A stretch of 64,000 bases of DNA from Methylotenera oryzisoli (GTDB lineage Bacteria; Pseudomonadota; Gammaproteobacteria; Burkholderiales; Methylophilaceae): NCBI GenBank assembly GCA_945907735.1, contig CAMDTL010000002.1, positions 1 through 64,000 on the forward strand, read 5' to 3'. The notes beneath the pieces are model-generated. The model was given only the letters and a program-made list of their open reading frames with translations, ran no database searches and was not told where the DNA came from. Numbering within the stretch: the first letter of the stretch is position 1; each line of letters opens with the position of its first letter. A program made the translations under genes and the position numbers. Shown piece by piece: positions 17,276 to 28,205 of this stretch.

Positions 17276-18946
17276 ATGGCCAGTTTTTTATCTAAAGAAT
17301 ACATTACCGCAAATGCAAATTTTAACCGTTGGCTGGTGCCGCCAGCCGCGTTGGCGATACATTTATCTATTGGTATGGCGTATGGATTTAGCGTGTTTTG
17401 GAAGCCGCTTGGCAATGCGCTCATGGGGGCAGATGGCAAGCCCTTAGCGGCCTGTGCGGCAGGTGCAACGACGGTTGCTGAGAAATTATCGGGCACAGCG
17501 CGCGCACTAACTGCCACCGATTGCAACTGGACGCAGTTTGATTTGGGCTGGATGTATACCTTGTTTTTTGTGTTGCTCGGTTGCTCGGCAGCGCTGTGGG
17601 GCGGCTGGTTAGAACGCGAAGGCCCACGTAAAGCAGGTCTAGTTTCCCTGCTGTGCTGGTGCGGCGGCTTGCTGATTTCGGCTTACGGCGTTTACGCGCA
17701 CCAATTATGGATGATGTGGCTGGGTAGCGGCGTTATCGGCGGCATTGGGCTTGGGCTAGGTTATATTTCGCCAGTTTCTACGTTGATTAAATGGTTCCCC
17801 GATAGGCGCGGCATGGCCACTGGCATGGCGATTATGGGCTTTGGTGGCGGCGCGATGATAGGCTCGCCACTCGCCACAAAATTGATGACATATTTTACTA
17901 GTCCTGGCAATGTGGGTGTTTGGCAAACTTTTGTCACCTTAGCAGCGATTTACTCAGTGTTTATGCTGTGCGGCGCGCTAGGATACAGAGTTCCGCCAGT
18001 TGGTTGGAAGCCCGCCAATTGGACACCGCCAGCGACTGCAAAAAATACCATGATTGCAACCCGCCATGTGCATTTAAAAAACGCGCACAAAACGCCACAG
18101 TTTTGGTTGCTTTGGATAGTGTTGTGCATGAATGTTTCTGCGGGCATAGGCATTATTGGCGCGGCTGCGCCTATGTTGCAAGAAACCTTTGGTGGCGCGC
18201 TTATCGGCCAACCTGAGCTTGGATTTGCCGATATAAAAAAAGATGAAGCCTTGACTGCCGCCGCTGCAGCGGTAGGTGCTGGGTTTGTTGGACTGATTTC
18301 CTTATTTAATATTTTTGGTCGCATTGGCTGGGCAAGCTCGTCAGACAAACTTGGGCGCAAACGTACCTATTTTATTTTCTTCACTTTAGGAGCCATTTTA
18401 TATTGCACTGCCACCTATATGGCAGGTATGAAATCGTTGGCATTGTTTGTGGCGTGTTTTTGCGTCATCGCCTCGATGTATGGTGGTGGTTTCGCAACCA
18501 TTCCCGCTTACTTGGCCGATATGTTTGGTACCCAATTTGTGGGGGCAATTCATGGGCGCTTGCTTACGGCGTGGTCAACCGCAGGTATTTTAGGCCCTGT
18601 GGTGGTGAATTATATGCACGATACTCGGCTAGAGCAGGGTGTTCCATTTGACCAGGTTTATGCACCAATTTTTGTGGTGTTGGCGGGTTTAATGGTAGTA
18701 GGCTTTATTGCCAATATGCTGGTGAAGCCTGTAGCTGATCAGTATTTTATGACAGATGCAGAGTTAGCCGAGGTGCATAAAATCAGCCACGAAAAAACGA
18801 TGCAAAATCAGACCAAGGTTAGCGCAGTGGTTAATGCGGCGCAACAGCATCTGGTTTTGGTAAAATTGGCTTGGGCGACGGTATTAATTCCAATTGGCTA
18901 TGGGGTGTGGAGTACAGTACAAAAAGCAGGGGGCTTGTTTTCTTAA
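17276..18946 (+). CDS. OFA-family major facilitator transporter
   Basis: A 556-residue membrane carrier with about 12 helices plus a last hydrophobic segment near the C terminus. MFS signatures are seen in the loop after helix 2 (WLEREGPRKAG) and helix 8-9 loop (GRIGWASSSDKLGRKRTYF), and KWFPDRRGMATGMAIMGFGGG is typical of the oxalate/formate antiporter (OFA) family. A loop of about 45 residues between helices 1 and 2 (MGADGKPL...DCNWTQFD) is longer than in OxlT. The ATG at 17276 has GGGGA upstream. Substrate is unknown; small carboxylates are the family norm. Confidence 0.85.
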   Translation: MASFLSKEYITANANFNRWLVPPAALAIHLSIGMAYGFSVFWKPLGNALMGADGKPLAACAAGATTVAEKLSGTARALTATDCNWTQFDLGWMYTLFFVLLGCSAALWGGWLEREGPRKAGLVSLLCWCGGLLISAYGVYAHQLWMMWLGSGVIGGIGLGLGYISPVSTLIKWFPDRRGMATGMAIMGFGGGAMIGSPLATKLMTYFTSPGNVGVWQTFVTLAAIYSVFMLCGALGYRVPPVGWKPANWTPPATAKNTMIATRHVHLKNAHKTPQFWLLWIVLCMNVSAGIGIIGAAAPMLQETFGGALIGQPELGFADIKKDEALTAAAAAVGAGFVGLISLFNIFGRIGWASSSDKLGRKRTYFIFFTLGAILYCTATYMAGMKSLALFVACFCVIASMYGGGFATIPAYLADMFGTQFVGAIHGRLLTAWSTAGILGPVVVNYMHDTRLEQGVPFDQVYAPIFVVLAGLMVVGFIANMLVKPVADQYFMTDAELAEVHKISHEKTMQNQTKVSAVVNAAQQHLVLVKLAWATVLIPIGYGVWSTVQKAGGLFS

Positions 18947-19009
18947 GCTGACTGTTTGTGTCAGTTAAATAGCGTAAAATAGCCACTTTTAGCACTTTAA
19001 GAGAAACCA

Positions 19010-19459
19010 TTGAATATAATAGATATTAACTTAGACGGTTCAGGTAAAAAAATCGGCATTGTGCAATCGCGTTTTAATAGCGATATTGGTGATGGTTTAT
19101 TGGCCGCCTGCCATGCGGAATTGTTGAAACTGGGTGTAAAGCCAGCGCATATTCGTATTGCTACCGTGCCAGGCGCACTAGAAACACCGCTTATTTTGCA
19201 ACATATGGCGTTGAGCGAGCAATATGATGCACTGATTGCGCTAGGGGCGATTGTTCGTGGTGAAACCTATCACTTTGAAGTGGTTGCCAATGAGTCGGCG
19301 CGAGGCATTTCAGAGGTTCAGCTCAATACGGGCGTGCCAGTGGCGAATGCGGTGTTAACGACGGAAGATGATGAGCAAGCGCTAGCGCGCATGTCAATTA
19401 AAGGCACTGAAGCGGCACAAGTGGCGATAGAAATGGCAAATTTGGTGCGCGCGCTATGA
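19010..19459 (+). CDS. ribH: 6,7-dimethyl-8-ribityllumazine synthase
   Basis: RibH catalyses the penultimate step of riboflavin synthesis. The 149-residue sequence has the substrate motifs SRFNSDI, PGALETP and [12 protein letters not shown] with catalytic His88. Translation must start at TTG (19010), since [10 protein letters not shown] is the conserved N-terminus and no ATG is near; AAGAG lies upstream. The last four bases overlap nusB (ATGA), the usual ribH-nusB pairing. A -10-like TAAAAT stands about 30 bases upstream of the start; no FMN riboswitch is seen. Confidence 0.94.
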   Translation: MNIIDINLDGSGKKIGIVQSRFNSDIGDGLLAACHAELLKLGVKPAHIRIATVPGALETPLILQHMALSEQYDALIALGAIVRGETYHFEVVANESARGISEVQLNTGVPVANAVLTTEDDEQALARMSIKGTEAAQVAIEMANLVRAL

Positions 19460-19935
19460 CTACTTCTTTAACTGGCGCTAATACTGCAATTAAAACAGTC
19501 AAAAAACCAAAAGTGAGTCAAAATCGCCGTAAATCTAGAGAGCTGGTGTTAAAAGCGGTATATCGCAACATGATGAATACTGGGGATATGAAACAAATTA
19601 TTTTGGACGCGCAAGAAGACCCAGACTATCACAAAGCGGATGAGGCATATTTTAAGCGCTTGTTGGAAGGGGTCGCGGGTAAAGTAAGTGAGCTAGACCA
19701 ACAAATTTCAATTTTTATCGATAGAAAGTTAGAAGAATTGAGTCCCGTGGAGCACGCGATTTTGCGTATTTCATCGTTTGAACTCATGTTTGATTCGAGC
19801 ATTCCATACCGCGTCGCGATCAACGAAGGTGTGGAATTGGCCAAGCTTTATGGTGGAATAGACGGGCACAAATATATTAATGGCGTGCTGGATAAAGTGG
19901 CAGCAACTGCAAGACCGCAAGAGTTTAGAAAGTAA
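19456..19935 (+). CDS. nusB: Transcription antitermination factor NusB
   Basis: NusB binds boxA RNA together with NusE (S10) in rRNA antitermination. The 159-residue all-helical protein shows the typical ends: [13 protein letters not shown] at the N terminus after an unusual 28-residue basic extension, and [19 protein letters not shown]...[10 protein letters not shown] at the C terminus. It overlaps ribH by 4 bases. The window also contains suhB, whose product acts in the same Nus complex. Confidence 0.94.
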   Translation: MTTSLTGANTAIKTVKKPKVSQNRRKSRELVLKAVYRNMMNTGDMKQIILDAQEDPDYHKADEAYFKRLLEGVAGKVSELDQQISIFIDRKLEELSPVEHAILRISSFELMFDSSIPYRVAINEGVELAKLYGGIDGHKYINGVLDKVAATARPQEFRK

Positions 19936-19984
19936 CAACTTACCCTCCACAAAATCGGGTCTAGCTCAGTAAAATTAAGTCGCT

Positions 19985-20467
19985 TTAGTGGTGATGCCCG
20001 CCCTCGCCATGCACATGTTGATGCGAGATTTCCTCTTGTATTGCTGCGCGCACCGCCGTCACCGTGGCTTTAAATATCACGCGTTCGCCTGCCCACGGGT
20101 GATTGCCATCCACCACCACTTTACCATCGGCAATCTCGGTCACCGTGTATAAAATCACTTCGCCCGATGTTTCATCCTCACCTTCAAACTGCATGCCAAT
20201 TTTTAAATCAGCCGCTGGAAAGGCGCTTGCTGGCTCTATTTGCACCAATTCTTCGTCCATCTCACCAAACGCATCTGCTGGCAGCAAATCTACGGTAATA
20301 ACGTCACCCACGTTTTTGCCATGCATCGCCTCTTCCACTTTTGGGAAGATATTATCGTAGCCGCCGTGTAAATATGACACAGGTTCGGCGCTGGATTCCA
20401 GCACCTCGCCATCGCTATTTTTAAGTTCGTAAGTCATCGTTACAACAGTGTTCATTGCGATTTTCAT
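19985..20467 (-). CDS. slyD: FKBP-type peptidyl-prolyl isomerase, SlyD-like
   Basis: A 160-residue isomerase and chaperone with the split FKBP domain (NTVVTMTYEL..., PVSYLHGGYDNIFPKVEEAM) and the insert-in-flap domain (about 70-130). The tail HQHVHGEGGHHH is a short metal-binding histidine cluster like that of SlyD, though shorter than in E. coli. It converges on nusB. The upstream 800 bp is non-coding. Confidence 0.88.
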   Translation of the reverse strand: MKIAMNTVVTMTYELKNSDGEVLESSAEPVSYLHGGYDNIFPKVEEAMHGKNVGDVITVDLLPADAFGEMDEELVQIEPASAFPAADLKIGMQFEGEDETSGEVILYTVTEIADGKVVVDGNHPWAGERVIFKATVTAVRAAIQEEISHQHVHGEGGHHH

Positions 20468-21280
20468 GGGGTACAGTCCTAAGCTGGCTAGTGAGTAAAA
20501 TTGAGTGATAAAAGTCTAGACTATAATTTTAATCTATTTTTGCAATTTGGTTAAATACAGAAAGTATTGATGGCATCTATATATCACTTTACACAATAGT
20601 TAAAAACTAGCTGCGCTAGTGCAAAAAAAAACACCACATTTTTGTGTGGTGTTTAAAAGGGGAGATAATATACAAAAAATGAATATTGGAGCGCATTATA
20701 GTAGCCACTTGTTATTTAATTATTTCTACATTATTACCAATTGTTAATTATTGTTTCTAATTTTTGACAAAACCTGATTGTTTTCCTGTATTGCTTGCTG
20801 TGGGGTCGGTGGTTTAGTTGTAAATTCGTAAAAGCGCACACGAGTATTTATGTGGTGGGTTTGGAGGAAGTTGTTTTGAAACGATTTTCCGGGAAGCGTT
20901 GCGTAATCAATTCACTGGCAATCCATAACATAATTGTAGTTATTAGAATGCTTATATGAACGAATATAAAGCAGGCAAGCTAACGGCTAACAGGCTTAAG
21001 CAAAAACGGAATGGATGAAAAGAGCTTTACGGGCTAGCCCTTATTAAATATATTTACTGTTATACTTGCAGCAGCTGATTAAGGATGATTAAAATTCATG
21101 CCTTAGCTAGATTTAAAACGTACAAAAATAATAATAATGTTGTCTACACATAGAAAACACCTTGGTGATAAGGCAATATTCGAGTCTCTCCGTCAGCTAA
21201 AAAATAAAAGTGATAGTTAATGTGTTGCCGAAAGCCTACGTGCAAGCCGTTTGCTAAGGTAATTGTTTAGGAATATATAA
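20468..21280 (+). other. Non-coding gap between slyD and nuoA
   Basis: This 0.8-kb stretch has no convincing gene on either strand. It contains a leftward terminator-like hairpin near 20.63 kb with a TATAAT box about 45 bases upstream of it on the same strand, and a candidate extended -10 promoter toward nuo, TGTTATACT (21058-21066). A palindrome GGGCTAGCCC lies at 21031-21040. The nuoA ribosome site AGGA is at 21268-21271. A possible small leftward RNA is the only positive candidate. Confidence 0.5.
20620..20654 (-). terminator. Rho-independent terminator, leftward
   Basis: Read on the minus strand, an 8-bp stem ACACCACA/TGTGGTGT (20652-20645 with 20638-20631), extended by A-T pairs, is followed by nine T residues. 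On the plus strand the T tract is short, so the terminator points left, away from nuo. It lies upstream of slyD, so it would end a transcript begun between 20.66 and 21.3 kb. Confidence 0.7.
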
Positions 21281-21646
21281 GTGCTGGAAAATTACTTTCC
21301 AATTTTGTTGTTCATATTAGTAGGCCTTGTTGTTGGGTTGGGGCCACTTATCCTCGGTAAAATTTTATCGCCACATAAGCCAGACTCTGAAAAAAACTCG
21401 CCCTATGAATGCGGTTTTGAAGCGTTTGAAGACGCGCGTATGAAGTTTGATGTGCGTTATTATTTGGTTGCTATTCTGTTTATTCTGTTCGATTTAGAAA
21501 TCGCATTCTTATTCCCGTGGGCAGTCACGCTACGCGAAGCCAGTGAAAAAGGTGCTTTCGTGTTTTGGGCGATGATGTTATTTTTGCTCGTTCTCGTGGT
21601 CGGCTTTATTTACGAATGGGTGAAAGGCGCTCTCGAATGGGATTAG
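21281..21646 (+). CDS. nuoA: NADH-quinone oxidoreductase subunit A
   Basis: First gene of the complex I operon; 121 residues with three membrane helices. The second-loop signature [24 protein letters not shown] contains the conserved cysteine of the quinone-site loop. The start is GTG with AGGA 9 bases upstream. It overlaps nuoB by 10 bases. Confidence 0.95.
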   Translation: MLENYFPILLFILVGLVVGLGPLILGKILSPHKPDSEKNSPYECGFEAFEDARMKFDVRYYLVAILFILFDLEIAFLFPWAVTLREASEKGAFVFWAMMLFLLVLVVGFIYEWVKGALEWD

Positions 21647-22113
21647 AAGGCGTTCTTGAAAAAGGCTTCGTCACTACCACGCTGGATACGGTCATCAACT
21701 ACACGCGCACAGGCTCAATGTGGCCAATGACATTTGGCTTGGCTTGCTGCGCGGTAGAGATGATGCATGCAGGTGCTTCACGCTACGACCTTGACCGCTT
21801 TGGTATTGTGTTTCGTGCTAGCCCACGTCAATCTGATGTGATGATTGTGGCGGGTACGTTGGTTAATAAAATGGCACCTGCACTGCGCAAGGTGTATGAC
21901 CAAATGGCTGAGCCGCGCTGGGTAATTTCGATGGGAAGTTGCGCCAATGGTGGTGGTTATTATCACTATTCTTACGCCGTAGTGCGTGGTTGCGACCGTA
22001 TTGTGCCCGTGGATGTGTATGTGCCTGGTTGCCCGCCCACGGCGGAGGCGTTGCTGTACGGCATTATTCAGTTGCAGAAAAAAATTAGAAGAACCAATAC
22101 GATTGCTAGATAG
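21637..22113 (+). CDS. nuoB: NADH-quinone oxidoreductase subunit B
   Basis: The 158-residue subunit carries cluster N2, which reduces quinone. Its four ligands are seen as the adjacent pair Cys37-Cys38 (GLACCAVE), Cys102 ([10 protein letters not shown]) and Cys132 ([11 protein letters not shown]). The ATG at 21637 fits the conserved N-terminus [10 protein letters not shown]; a longer frame upstream is the nuoA coding region read out of frame. Start overlaps nuoA by 10 bases. Confidence 0.96.
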   Translation: MGLEGVLEKGFVTTTLDTVINYTRTGSMWPMTFGLACCAVEMMHAGASRYDLDRFGIVFRASPRQSDVMIVAGTLVNKMAPALRKVYDQMAEPRWVISMGSCANGGGYYHYSYAVVRGCDRIVPVDVYVPGCPPTAEALLYGIIQLQKKIRRTNTIAR

Positions 22114-22141
22114 CGCGATTAATAGATAAAAAATAAAAAAC

Positions 22142-22735
22142 ATGTCAGCGAAACTAGATCATTTATCAGCGCAATTAAAGTTAGCTTTGGGCGAACAGCT
22201 TGTTAATTCATCTGTGGCTTTAGACGAAATTAGCATTGAATGCAAAGCGGAAAATTTGGCTGCGGTTTGCACCCATTTGCGCGATCACGCCGAGCTTAAG
22301 TTTGAACAACTCATCGATTTGTGCGGTGTGGATTATAGCGATTATAAGGATGGCCAATATGAAGGCGCGCGCTATGCCGTAGTGTTGCATTTACTTTCCG
22401 TGAGTTTAAATCAACGCATACGCCTGCGTGTGTTCGCACCAGCGGACGATTTCCCAGTCTTGCCAACACTGGTAGACGTATGGCCAGTGGCGAATTGGTT
22501 TGAACGAGAAGCCTTTGATTTATTTGGTATTATGTTTGAAAGCCATCCCGATTTACGCAGAATTTTGACGGATTATGGTTTTGTCGGACATCCGTTCCGC
22601 AAAGATTTCCCCATGATAGGCAACGTCGAGATGCGTTACGACCCCGAGCAGCAACGCGTCATCTATCAGCCAGTTTCCATCGATATGCGCAACAACGTGC
22701 CGCGAGTGATTCGCGACGAAGGCAGTCATGGCTGA
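22142..22735 (+). CDS. nuoC: NADH-quinone oxidoreductase subunit C
   Basis: A 197-residue peripheral-arm subunit of complex I that packs against NuoD. The 30-kDa subunit signature ERExxDxFGIxFxxHPxLRRILxDYGF is visible as [20 protein letters not shown] and the following residues. NuoC and NuoD are separate, unlike the fused E. coli NuoCD. The end overlaps nuoD by 8 bases. Confidence 0.96.
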   Translation: MSAKLDHLSAQLKLALGEQLVNSSVALDEISIECKAENLAAVCTHLRDHAELKFEQLIDLCGVDYSDYKDGQYEGARYAVVLHLLSVSLNQRIRLRVFAPADDFPVLPTLVDVWPVANWFEREAFDLFGIMFESHPDLRRILTDYGFVGHPFRKDFPMIGNVEMRYDPEQQRVIYQPVSIDMRNNVPRVIRDEGSHG

Positions 22736-23981
22736 AATTAGAAATTACACCATGAACTTTGGCCCGCAGCATCCTGCTGCGCATGGCGTGTTACGCTTGG
22801 TGCTGGAGCTGGATGGTGAGGTGATTCAACGTGCCGATCCGCACATTGGCTTGTTGCATCGAGCCACCGAAAAGCTGGCCGAAAACCGCACTTATCTGCA
22901 AAGTATCCCGTATATGGATCGTCTTGATTACGTATCGATGATGGCGAACGAACATGCTTACGTGATGTGTATTGAAAAGATGCTGGGGCTAGAAGTGCCG
23001 ATTCGCGCGCAGTATATTCGCGTCATGTTCGACGAAATTACCCGAATTTTGAATCACTTGCTCTGGCTGGGCGCACACGCGCTGGATGTGGGCGCGATGA
23101 CGGTGTTTTTGTATGCGTTTCGCGAACGTGAAGATTTGTTCGATTGTTACGAAGCAGTTTCTGGTGCGCGTATGCATGCTGCGTATTATCGGCCTGGTGG
23201 CGTATATCGCGATTTGCCAAACCGTATGCCACAACACGAAACCACCAAATTTCGCAGTGCAAAAGAAATTAGTAGGCTTAATGAAAATCGCCAAGGTTCA
23301 TTGCTCGATTTTATCGAAGATTTTACCAATCGCTTTCCCACTTATGTGGATGAATACGAAACCTTGCTCACCGACAATCGCATCTGGAAGCAACGCACGG
23401 TGGGCATAGGCGTGGTTTCGCCAGAACGTGCATTGGCGCTGGGCTTCACTGGGCCGATGTTGCGCGGCAGCGGTGTGGAATGGGATTTGCGCAGAAAGCA
23501 ACCTTACGAGGTTTATAGCGATTTGAAATTTGATATTCCTGTCGGTGTGAACGGTGATTGTTACGATCGTTATTTGGTGCGCATGGAGGAGTTTCGGCAA
23601 TCCAATAACATTATTAAACAATGCATCACTTGGCTACGCGCGAATCCTGGCACTGTTATTACCAAGGACAATAAAGTGGCGCCGCCTGACCGCGAGAGCA
23701 TGAAAACCAATATGGAAGACATGATTCACCATTTTAAATTATTTACTGAGGGCTTTCATGTGCCAGCAGGCGAGGCCTACGCGGCGGTGGAGCACCCTAA
23801 AGGCGAGTTTGGTATTTATATGGTTTCAGATGGCGCGAATAAGCCGTATCGCTTAAAAATCCGAGCACCAGGCTTTGCGCACTTGGCGGCGTTAGATGAA
23901 ATGGTGCAAGGGCATATGATTGCGGATTTGGTCGCAATCATTGGAACTCAGGATATCGTATTCGGAGAAATTGATAGGTAG
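22728..23981 (+). CDS. nuoD: NADH-quinone oxidoreductase subunit D
   Basis: The 417-residue 49-kDa-type subunit forms the quinone pocket with NuoB. It opens with [20 protein letters not shown] (the quinone-head histidine loop), has [12 protein letters not shown] and ends with the DIVFGEIDR motif. It overlaps nuoC by 8 bases and is 2 bp from nuoE. Confidence 0.97.
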   Translation: MAEIRNYTMNFGPQHPAAHGVLRLVLELDGEVIQRADPHIGLLHRATEKLAENRTYLQSIPYMDRLDYVSMMANEHAYVMCIEKMLGLEVPIRAQYIRVMFDEITRILNHLLWLGAHALDVGAMTVFLYAFREREDLFDCYEAVSGARMHAAYYRPGGVYRDLPNRMPQHETTKFRSAKEISRLNENRQGSLLDFIEDFTNRFPTYVDEYETLLTDNRIWKQRTVGIGVVSPERALALGFTGPMLRGSGVEWDLRRKQPYEVYSDLKFDIPVGVNGDCYDRYLVRMEEFRQSNNIIKQCITWLRANPGTVITKDNKVAPPDRESMKTNMEDMIHHFKLFTEGFHVPAGEAYAAVEHPKGEFGIYMVSDGANKPYRLKIRAPGFAHLAALDEMVQGHMIADLVAIIGTQDIVFGEIDR

Positions 23982-23983
23982 TT

Positions 23984-24457
23984 ATGTTAAGTGCTGAATC
24001 CATCAAAAGAATCGACTACGAAATCACCAAATACCCAGCCGACCAACGGCGTGCGGCGGTGATGAGTGCGCTGCGCATCGTGCAAACGGAGCGCGGCTGG
24101 TTGTCAAAAGAGAGTATTTCAGAAGTCGCGGCTTACTTGCGTATGCCGGATATTGCAGCGATGGAAGTGGCAACTTTTTACAATATGTACGATTTGGCTC
24201 CGGCAGGCAAATACAAAATCACCATTTGCACTAATATTTCGTGCATGTTACGCGATTCAGATGCGATTGTACTTCATCTGCAAACTAGGTTGGGCGTGGG
24301 TTTTAATCAGGTAACTGCAGATGGTAAATTTTGCCTGAAAGAGGGGGAGTGTATGGGCGCTTGCGGTGGCGCACCCTTGATGATGGTTAATAACCACACC
24401 ATGCACGAGTTTTTGACGACAGAAAAAGTAGATGTTGTTTTAGAGGCGTTGAAATAA
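23984..24457 (+). CDS. nuoE: NADH-quinone oxidoreductase subunit E
   Basis: A thioredoxin-fold subunit of 157 residues binding the [2Fe-2S] cluster N1a through Cys82, Cys87, Cys123 and Cys127 (CTNISC and [11 protein letters not shown]). The stop TAA shares its last A with the nuoF ATG (TAATG). Confidence 0.96.
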   Translation: MLSAESIKRIDYEITKYPADQRRAAVMSALRIVQTERGWLSKESISEVAAYLRMPDIAAMEVATFYNMYDLAPAGKYKITICTNISCMLRDSDAIVLHLQTRLGVGFNQVTADGKFCLKEGECMGACGGAPLMMVNNHTMHEFLTTEKVDVVLEALK

Positions 24458-25797
24458 TGACCACTAGAGTAGCAAAAGCTAAGGACGTTAAAGTCAAAGC
24501 GCCAGTAATGAGCGATCTTAAAGGCCAAACCTTGCTTTGCTTGCGCACGATGAAAGAGAAAAATCCAGCCTCGTTAGCGACTTACGAAAAACTGGGTGGT
24601 TATGTACAACTTAAAAGAATCGTCGCCGAAAAAGTAAAAGCAATAGACATTATTAACCAAGTGAAGGTTTCTAATTTACGTGGGCGTGGGGGTGCGGGTT
24701 TTCCAACTGGGCTCAAATGGAGCTTTATGCCGCGTTATTTCGACGGCATTAAATATCTCGTTTGTAATAGCGACGAGGGCGAGCCAGGCACATTTAAAGA
24801 CCGCGATATTTTGCGCTATAACCCGCATCAACTGATTGAAGGTATGGCGATTGCCGCTTATACATTGGGGGCACGCGTAGGTTACAACTATATTCATGGT
24901 GAAATTTGGCAGGATTACGAAATTTTTGAAAACGCCTTACACGAGGCGCGGGCCGCTGGTTACATCGGCGAGAATTTGTTTGGCACAAACTTTAGTGTCG
25001 ATTTATACGCCGTGCATGGCTACGGCGCTTATATTTGCGGTGAAGAAACGGCACTGATTGAATCGATTGAAGGTAAAAAAGGTCAGCCACGCTTTAAGCC
25101 GCCTTTCCCCGCCAGCTATGGCGTGTTTGGCAAACCAACTAATGTGAATAACACCGAAAGTTTCGCGTCGATTCCATGGATATTGCAACATGGTGGCGAA
25201 GCCTTTGCGGCATTGGGTGTGCCCAACTCCGGCGGTACTAAATTGTTTTCCGTGTCTGGTCATGTGGAAAAGCCAGGCAACTATGAAGTTAAAATGGGTA
25301 CGCCATTTTCTGAGTTATTAGGCATGGCAGGTGGCGTGTGGAAAGGCGGTAAGCTTAAAGCGGTCATTCCGGGCGGACCATCTACGCCGGTAATGACCGC
25401 GGAAATGATACAGAACGCCACTATGGATTATGATGGACTCAGTAAGGCAGGCTCTAGTTTGGGCGCGGGCTCGATGATAGTGATGGACGAAACCACCTGT
25501 ATGGTAAAAACGCTTAAACGTTTAAGTTACTTTTTTTACGAGGAAAGTTGTGGCCAATGCACGCCTTGCCGTGAAGGCACTGGTTGGGTATATCGCGTCA
25601 TCAATCGTATCGCCAGCGGCCACGGCAAAATGGAAGATTTAGAGTTATTGACCAGCGTGAGTAGCAACATTTCTGGGCGCACTATTTGCGCGCTGGGCGA
25701 TGCTGCTGCAACGCCAGTATTAAGCTTTATTAAGCATTTTAGGTCAGAATTCGAGTATTACATTCAGCACGGTAAAAGCATGGTGGACGGCAAGTAA
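24457..25797 (+). CDS. nuoF: NADH-quinone oxidoreductase subunit F
   Basis: The NADH dehydrogenase subunit, 446 residues, with FMN and cluster N3. Signatures are the NADH-binding [15 protein letters not shown], the FMN-site [12 protein letters not shown] and the [4Fe-4S] motif [12 protein letters not shown] with the fourth cysteine in RTICALGD. An unusual basic N-terminal stretch of about 20 residues ([12 protein letters not shown]) precedes the core. It is coupled to nuoE and nuoG by one-base overlaps. Confidence 0.96.
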   Translation: MTTRVAKAKDVKVKAPVMSDLKGQTLLCLRTMKEKNPASLATYEKLGGYVQLKRIVAEKVKAIDIINQVKVSNLRGRGGAGFPTGLKWSFMPRYFDGIKYLVCNSDEGEPGTFKDRDILRYNPHQLIEGMAIAAYTLGARVGYNYIHGEIWQDYEIFENALHEARAAGYIGENLFGTNFSVDLYAVHGYGAYICGEETALIESIEGKKGQPRFKPPFPASYGVFGKPTNVNNTESFASIPWILQHGGEAFAALGVPNSGGTKLFSVSGHVEKPGNYEVKMGTPFSELLGMAGGVWKGGKLKAVIPGGPSTPVMTAEMIQNATMDYDGLSKAGSSLGAGSMIVMDETTCMVKTLKRLSYFFYEESCGQCTPCREGTGWVYRVINRIASGHGKMEDLELLTSVSSNISGRTICALGDAAATPVLSFIKHFRSEFEYYIQHGKSMVDGK

Positions 25798-28205
25798 TGG
25801 TACAAATTGAAATAGACGGCAAACTGCTCGAAGTTGAATATGGTAGTACCATCATTGATGCGGCTGACAAGATTGGTATTGCCATTCCGCGTTTTTGTTA
25901 CCACAAAAAATTGTCTGTTGCTGCCAACTGCCGCATGTGCTTGGTGCAAGTAGAAAAAATTGCCAAACCATTACCTGCTTGCGCCACGCCAGTGGCGGAG
26001 GGTATGAAGATTTTTACCCGTAGCAAACAAGCGGTTGAAGCGCAAAAAAGTGTGATGGAGTTTTTGCTGATTAATCATCCGCTAGATTGCCCGATTTGCG
26101 ATCAGGGCGGCGAGTGCGATTTGCAAGATATTGCCGTAGCTTATGGCGCCAGTGGCTCGCGTTATACGGAAGAAAAACGTGTCGTGCTGAACAAAAATAT
26201 TGGTCCACTAATTAGCACGGATATGACGCGTTGTATTCAATGTACACGCTGCGTGCGTTTCTTGAAAGAAGTTGGTGGTGTGCAGGAGCTTGGCTTGGTT
26301 GGTCGCGGTGAACATGCGGAAATTACTGCTTATGTAGATAAATCGGTCAATTCAGAATTAAGCGGCAATATTATTGATTTATGCCCAGTCGGAGCGCTCA
26401 CTAGCAAACCATTTCGCTATTCTGCGCGTGGCTGGGAGCTCACGCGCCGTCCCAGTATCGCACCGCACGATGGCTTGGGCTCGCACATTGAAGTGCATGT
26501 AAAAGACAATAAAGTGATGCGCGTGCTGCCGCGTGAAAAAGAGAGCATCAACGAATGTTGGTTGTCAGACCGTGACCGTTACTCTTACGAAGGTTTGAAT
26601 AGCTCAGACCGCTTAAAAGTGCCGATGATTAAGCACAACGGGGCATGGGTGGAAACGGATTGGAAAACCGCGCTGGAATTTGCCGCTGGGCAAATTAAAG
26701 ATATTACCAAGCAACATGGTGGCGCTGCGCTGGGTGTGCTGGTGTCCCCTAACAGTACCATGGAAGAAGGTTATTTAATTAAGGAATTGGCGCATGGGTT
26801 GGGCTGCGATAATGTGGATTATCGTTTGCGTCAAACTGATTTTAGGTTAGATGGCAAACGTGCTGGCACACCGTGGATGGGTTGCAATATTCAAGAAATT
26901 GAAACACTGGACCGTATTTTACTGATTGGCTCTAACTTGCGCAATGAGCATCCATTGCTTGCACAGCGTTTCCGCAAGGCGGTCAATAATGGTGCAGAGC
27001 TTTCTATCGTCAGCCCTCTGGATAATAATCCGTTGATGGATATTGCGCATAAAGTGATTGTACGCCCGAACGACATGGTGAACGTGCTGGGACAAATCTT
27101 AAAGGCGATGTCTAAATTGCAGCGTTTATCATTATGCTTGCCGCCATCTTTAGAACTTTTGTTGAGCAATATTAAAGTGCGTGATAACACGCAAGCCATG
27201 GCAGAAAGCTTGGCGGGTTTAGGTGGCGAGGTTGATTTGGTCGCGCCAAAAGTGGGAATTTTCTTGGGCAATATGGCGCTGAGCGATCCGCGATTTACTG
27301 AGATGTATAGTTTGGCGGAGGCGATTGGCGGTATTTGTGGTGCGAAAGGCGGTATATTACCAGCAGCGGCCAACAGCACAGGCATGCATCTCATGGGGGT
27401 GATGCCATCTCCTTTGGGTATGCACGCGCGAGCCATGCTGGAGGTGCCTCGTAGGGCATATTTATTATTAAATATTGAGCCAGAACTCGATTGTCAACAT
27501 GCGGCTCTAGCCAAGGCCGCGATGGCGCAAGCTGAGTGTGTGGTGGCGTTGACCGCGTATAAATCAGCAGCCCTAGAAAATGCCGATGTGTTATTACCAA
27601 TCGCACCGTTTAGCGAGACTTCGGGCACATTTATGAGCATGGAAGGGCGCGTGCAAAGCTTTGCTGCCGTCACCAAACCGCTTGGTAAATGCCGCCCCGC
27701 TTGGAAAGTGTTGCGCGTATTAGCGAATACACTTGGTTTGAAAGGGTTCGAGTTTGATAGCAGCGAGCAAGTAAAAGATAAAATTTTTAACGGCGAAAAA
27801 CCTTCCGCAGTGGTGTGGCGCAGTATGAATAACAACTTAAAAGAGTTGGTCGAGATTGAAGTTAACGTGAAGCAAGATGGTTTGCAGCGCATTGGTGAAG
27901 TGCCGCAATACGAGTCTGACCCGATTGTGCGTCGTTCTGCGCCGCTGCAAAAAACTAAATACAACACACAGCCGATGGCGCGCATGCGTGCTGAACAAAT
28001 CGTCGCCTTGGGCTTAGTGGAAGGCGATACCGTGCTTGCACGCCAAGATAAAGGCAGCGCCGTGTTGCAGGTTAAATTGGATAACCACGTGGCCATGGGT
28101 TGCGTGCGCGTGACTGCATCGCATGCAGGTTCAGTTGGTTTAGGTGATTTGATGGGAGATATTACGATTGAAAAATATGAGCAACAAGCAGTGGTGCGTG
28201 CCTAA
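25797..28205 (+). CDS. nuoG: NADH-quinone oxidoreductase subunit G
   Basis: The 802-residue 75-kDa-type subunit. The N-terminal part holds the [2Fe-2S] N1b motif (CYHK ... CRMC), the His-ligated cluster N5 ([18 protein letters not shown]) and N4 ([10 protein letters not shown] plus DLCPVGAL). The molybdopterin-oxidoreductase-like domain follows. The cysteines of the extra cluster N7, present in E. coli and Thermus, are absent: that position reads [14 protein letters not shown]. Joined to neighbours by TAATG overlaps. Confidence 0.95.
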   Translation: MVQIEIDGKLLEVEYGSTIIDAADKIGIAIPRFCYHKKLSVAANCRMCLVQVEKIAKPLPACATPVAEGMKIFTRSKQAVEAQKSVMEFLLINHPLDCPICDQGGECDLQDIAVAYGASGSRYTEEKRVVLNKNIGPLISTDMTRCIQCTRCVRFLKEVGGVQELGLVGRGEHAEITAYVDKSVNSELSGNIIDLCPVGALTSKPFRYSARGWELTRRPSIAPHDGLGSHIEVHVKDNKVMRVLPREKESINECWLSDRDRYSYEGLNSSDRLKVPMIKHNGAWVETDWKTALEFAAGQIKDITKQHGGAALGVLVSPNSTMEEGYLIKELAHGLGCDNVDYRLRQTDFRLDGKRAGTPWMGCNIQEIETLDRILLIGSNLRNEHPLLAQRFRKAVNNGAELSIVSPLDNNPLMDIAHKVIVRPNDMVNVLGQILKAMSKLQRLSLCLPPSLELLLSNIKVRDNTQAMAESLAGLGGEVDLVAPKVGIFLGNMALSDPRFTEMYSLAEAIGGICGAKGGILPAAANSTGMHLMGVMPSPLGMHARAMLEVPRRAYLLLNIEPELDCQHAALAKAAMAQAECVVALTAYKSAALENADVLLPIAPFSETSGTFMSMEGRVQSFAAVTKPLGKCRPAWKVLRVLANTLGLKGFEFDSSEQVKDKIFNGEKPSAVVWRSMNNNLKELVEIEVNVKQDGLQRIGEVPQYESDPIVRRSAPLQKTKYNTQPMARMRAEQIVALGLVEGDTVLARQDKGSAVLQVKLDNHVAMGCVRVTASHAGSVGLGDLMGDITIEKYEQQAVVRA

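Noticed and set aside
18947-19009. FMN riboswitch before ribH
   Set aside because: The gap is only 63 bp and contains none of the conserved RFN-element sequence.
21175-21200. ATTCGAGTCTCTCC, resembling the T arm of a tRNA upstream of nuoA, where some bacteria have tRNA-Leu
   Set aside because: The bases flanking the loop cannot form a T stem and no other tRNA arm is found upstream.
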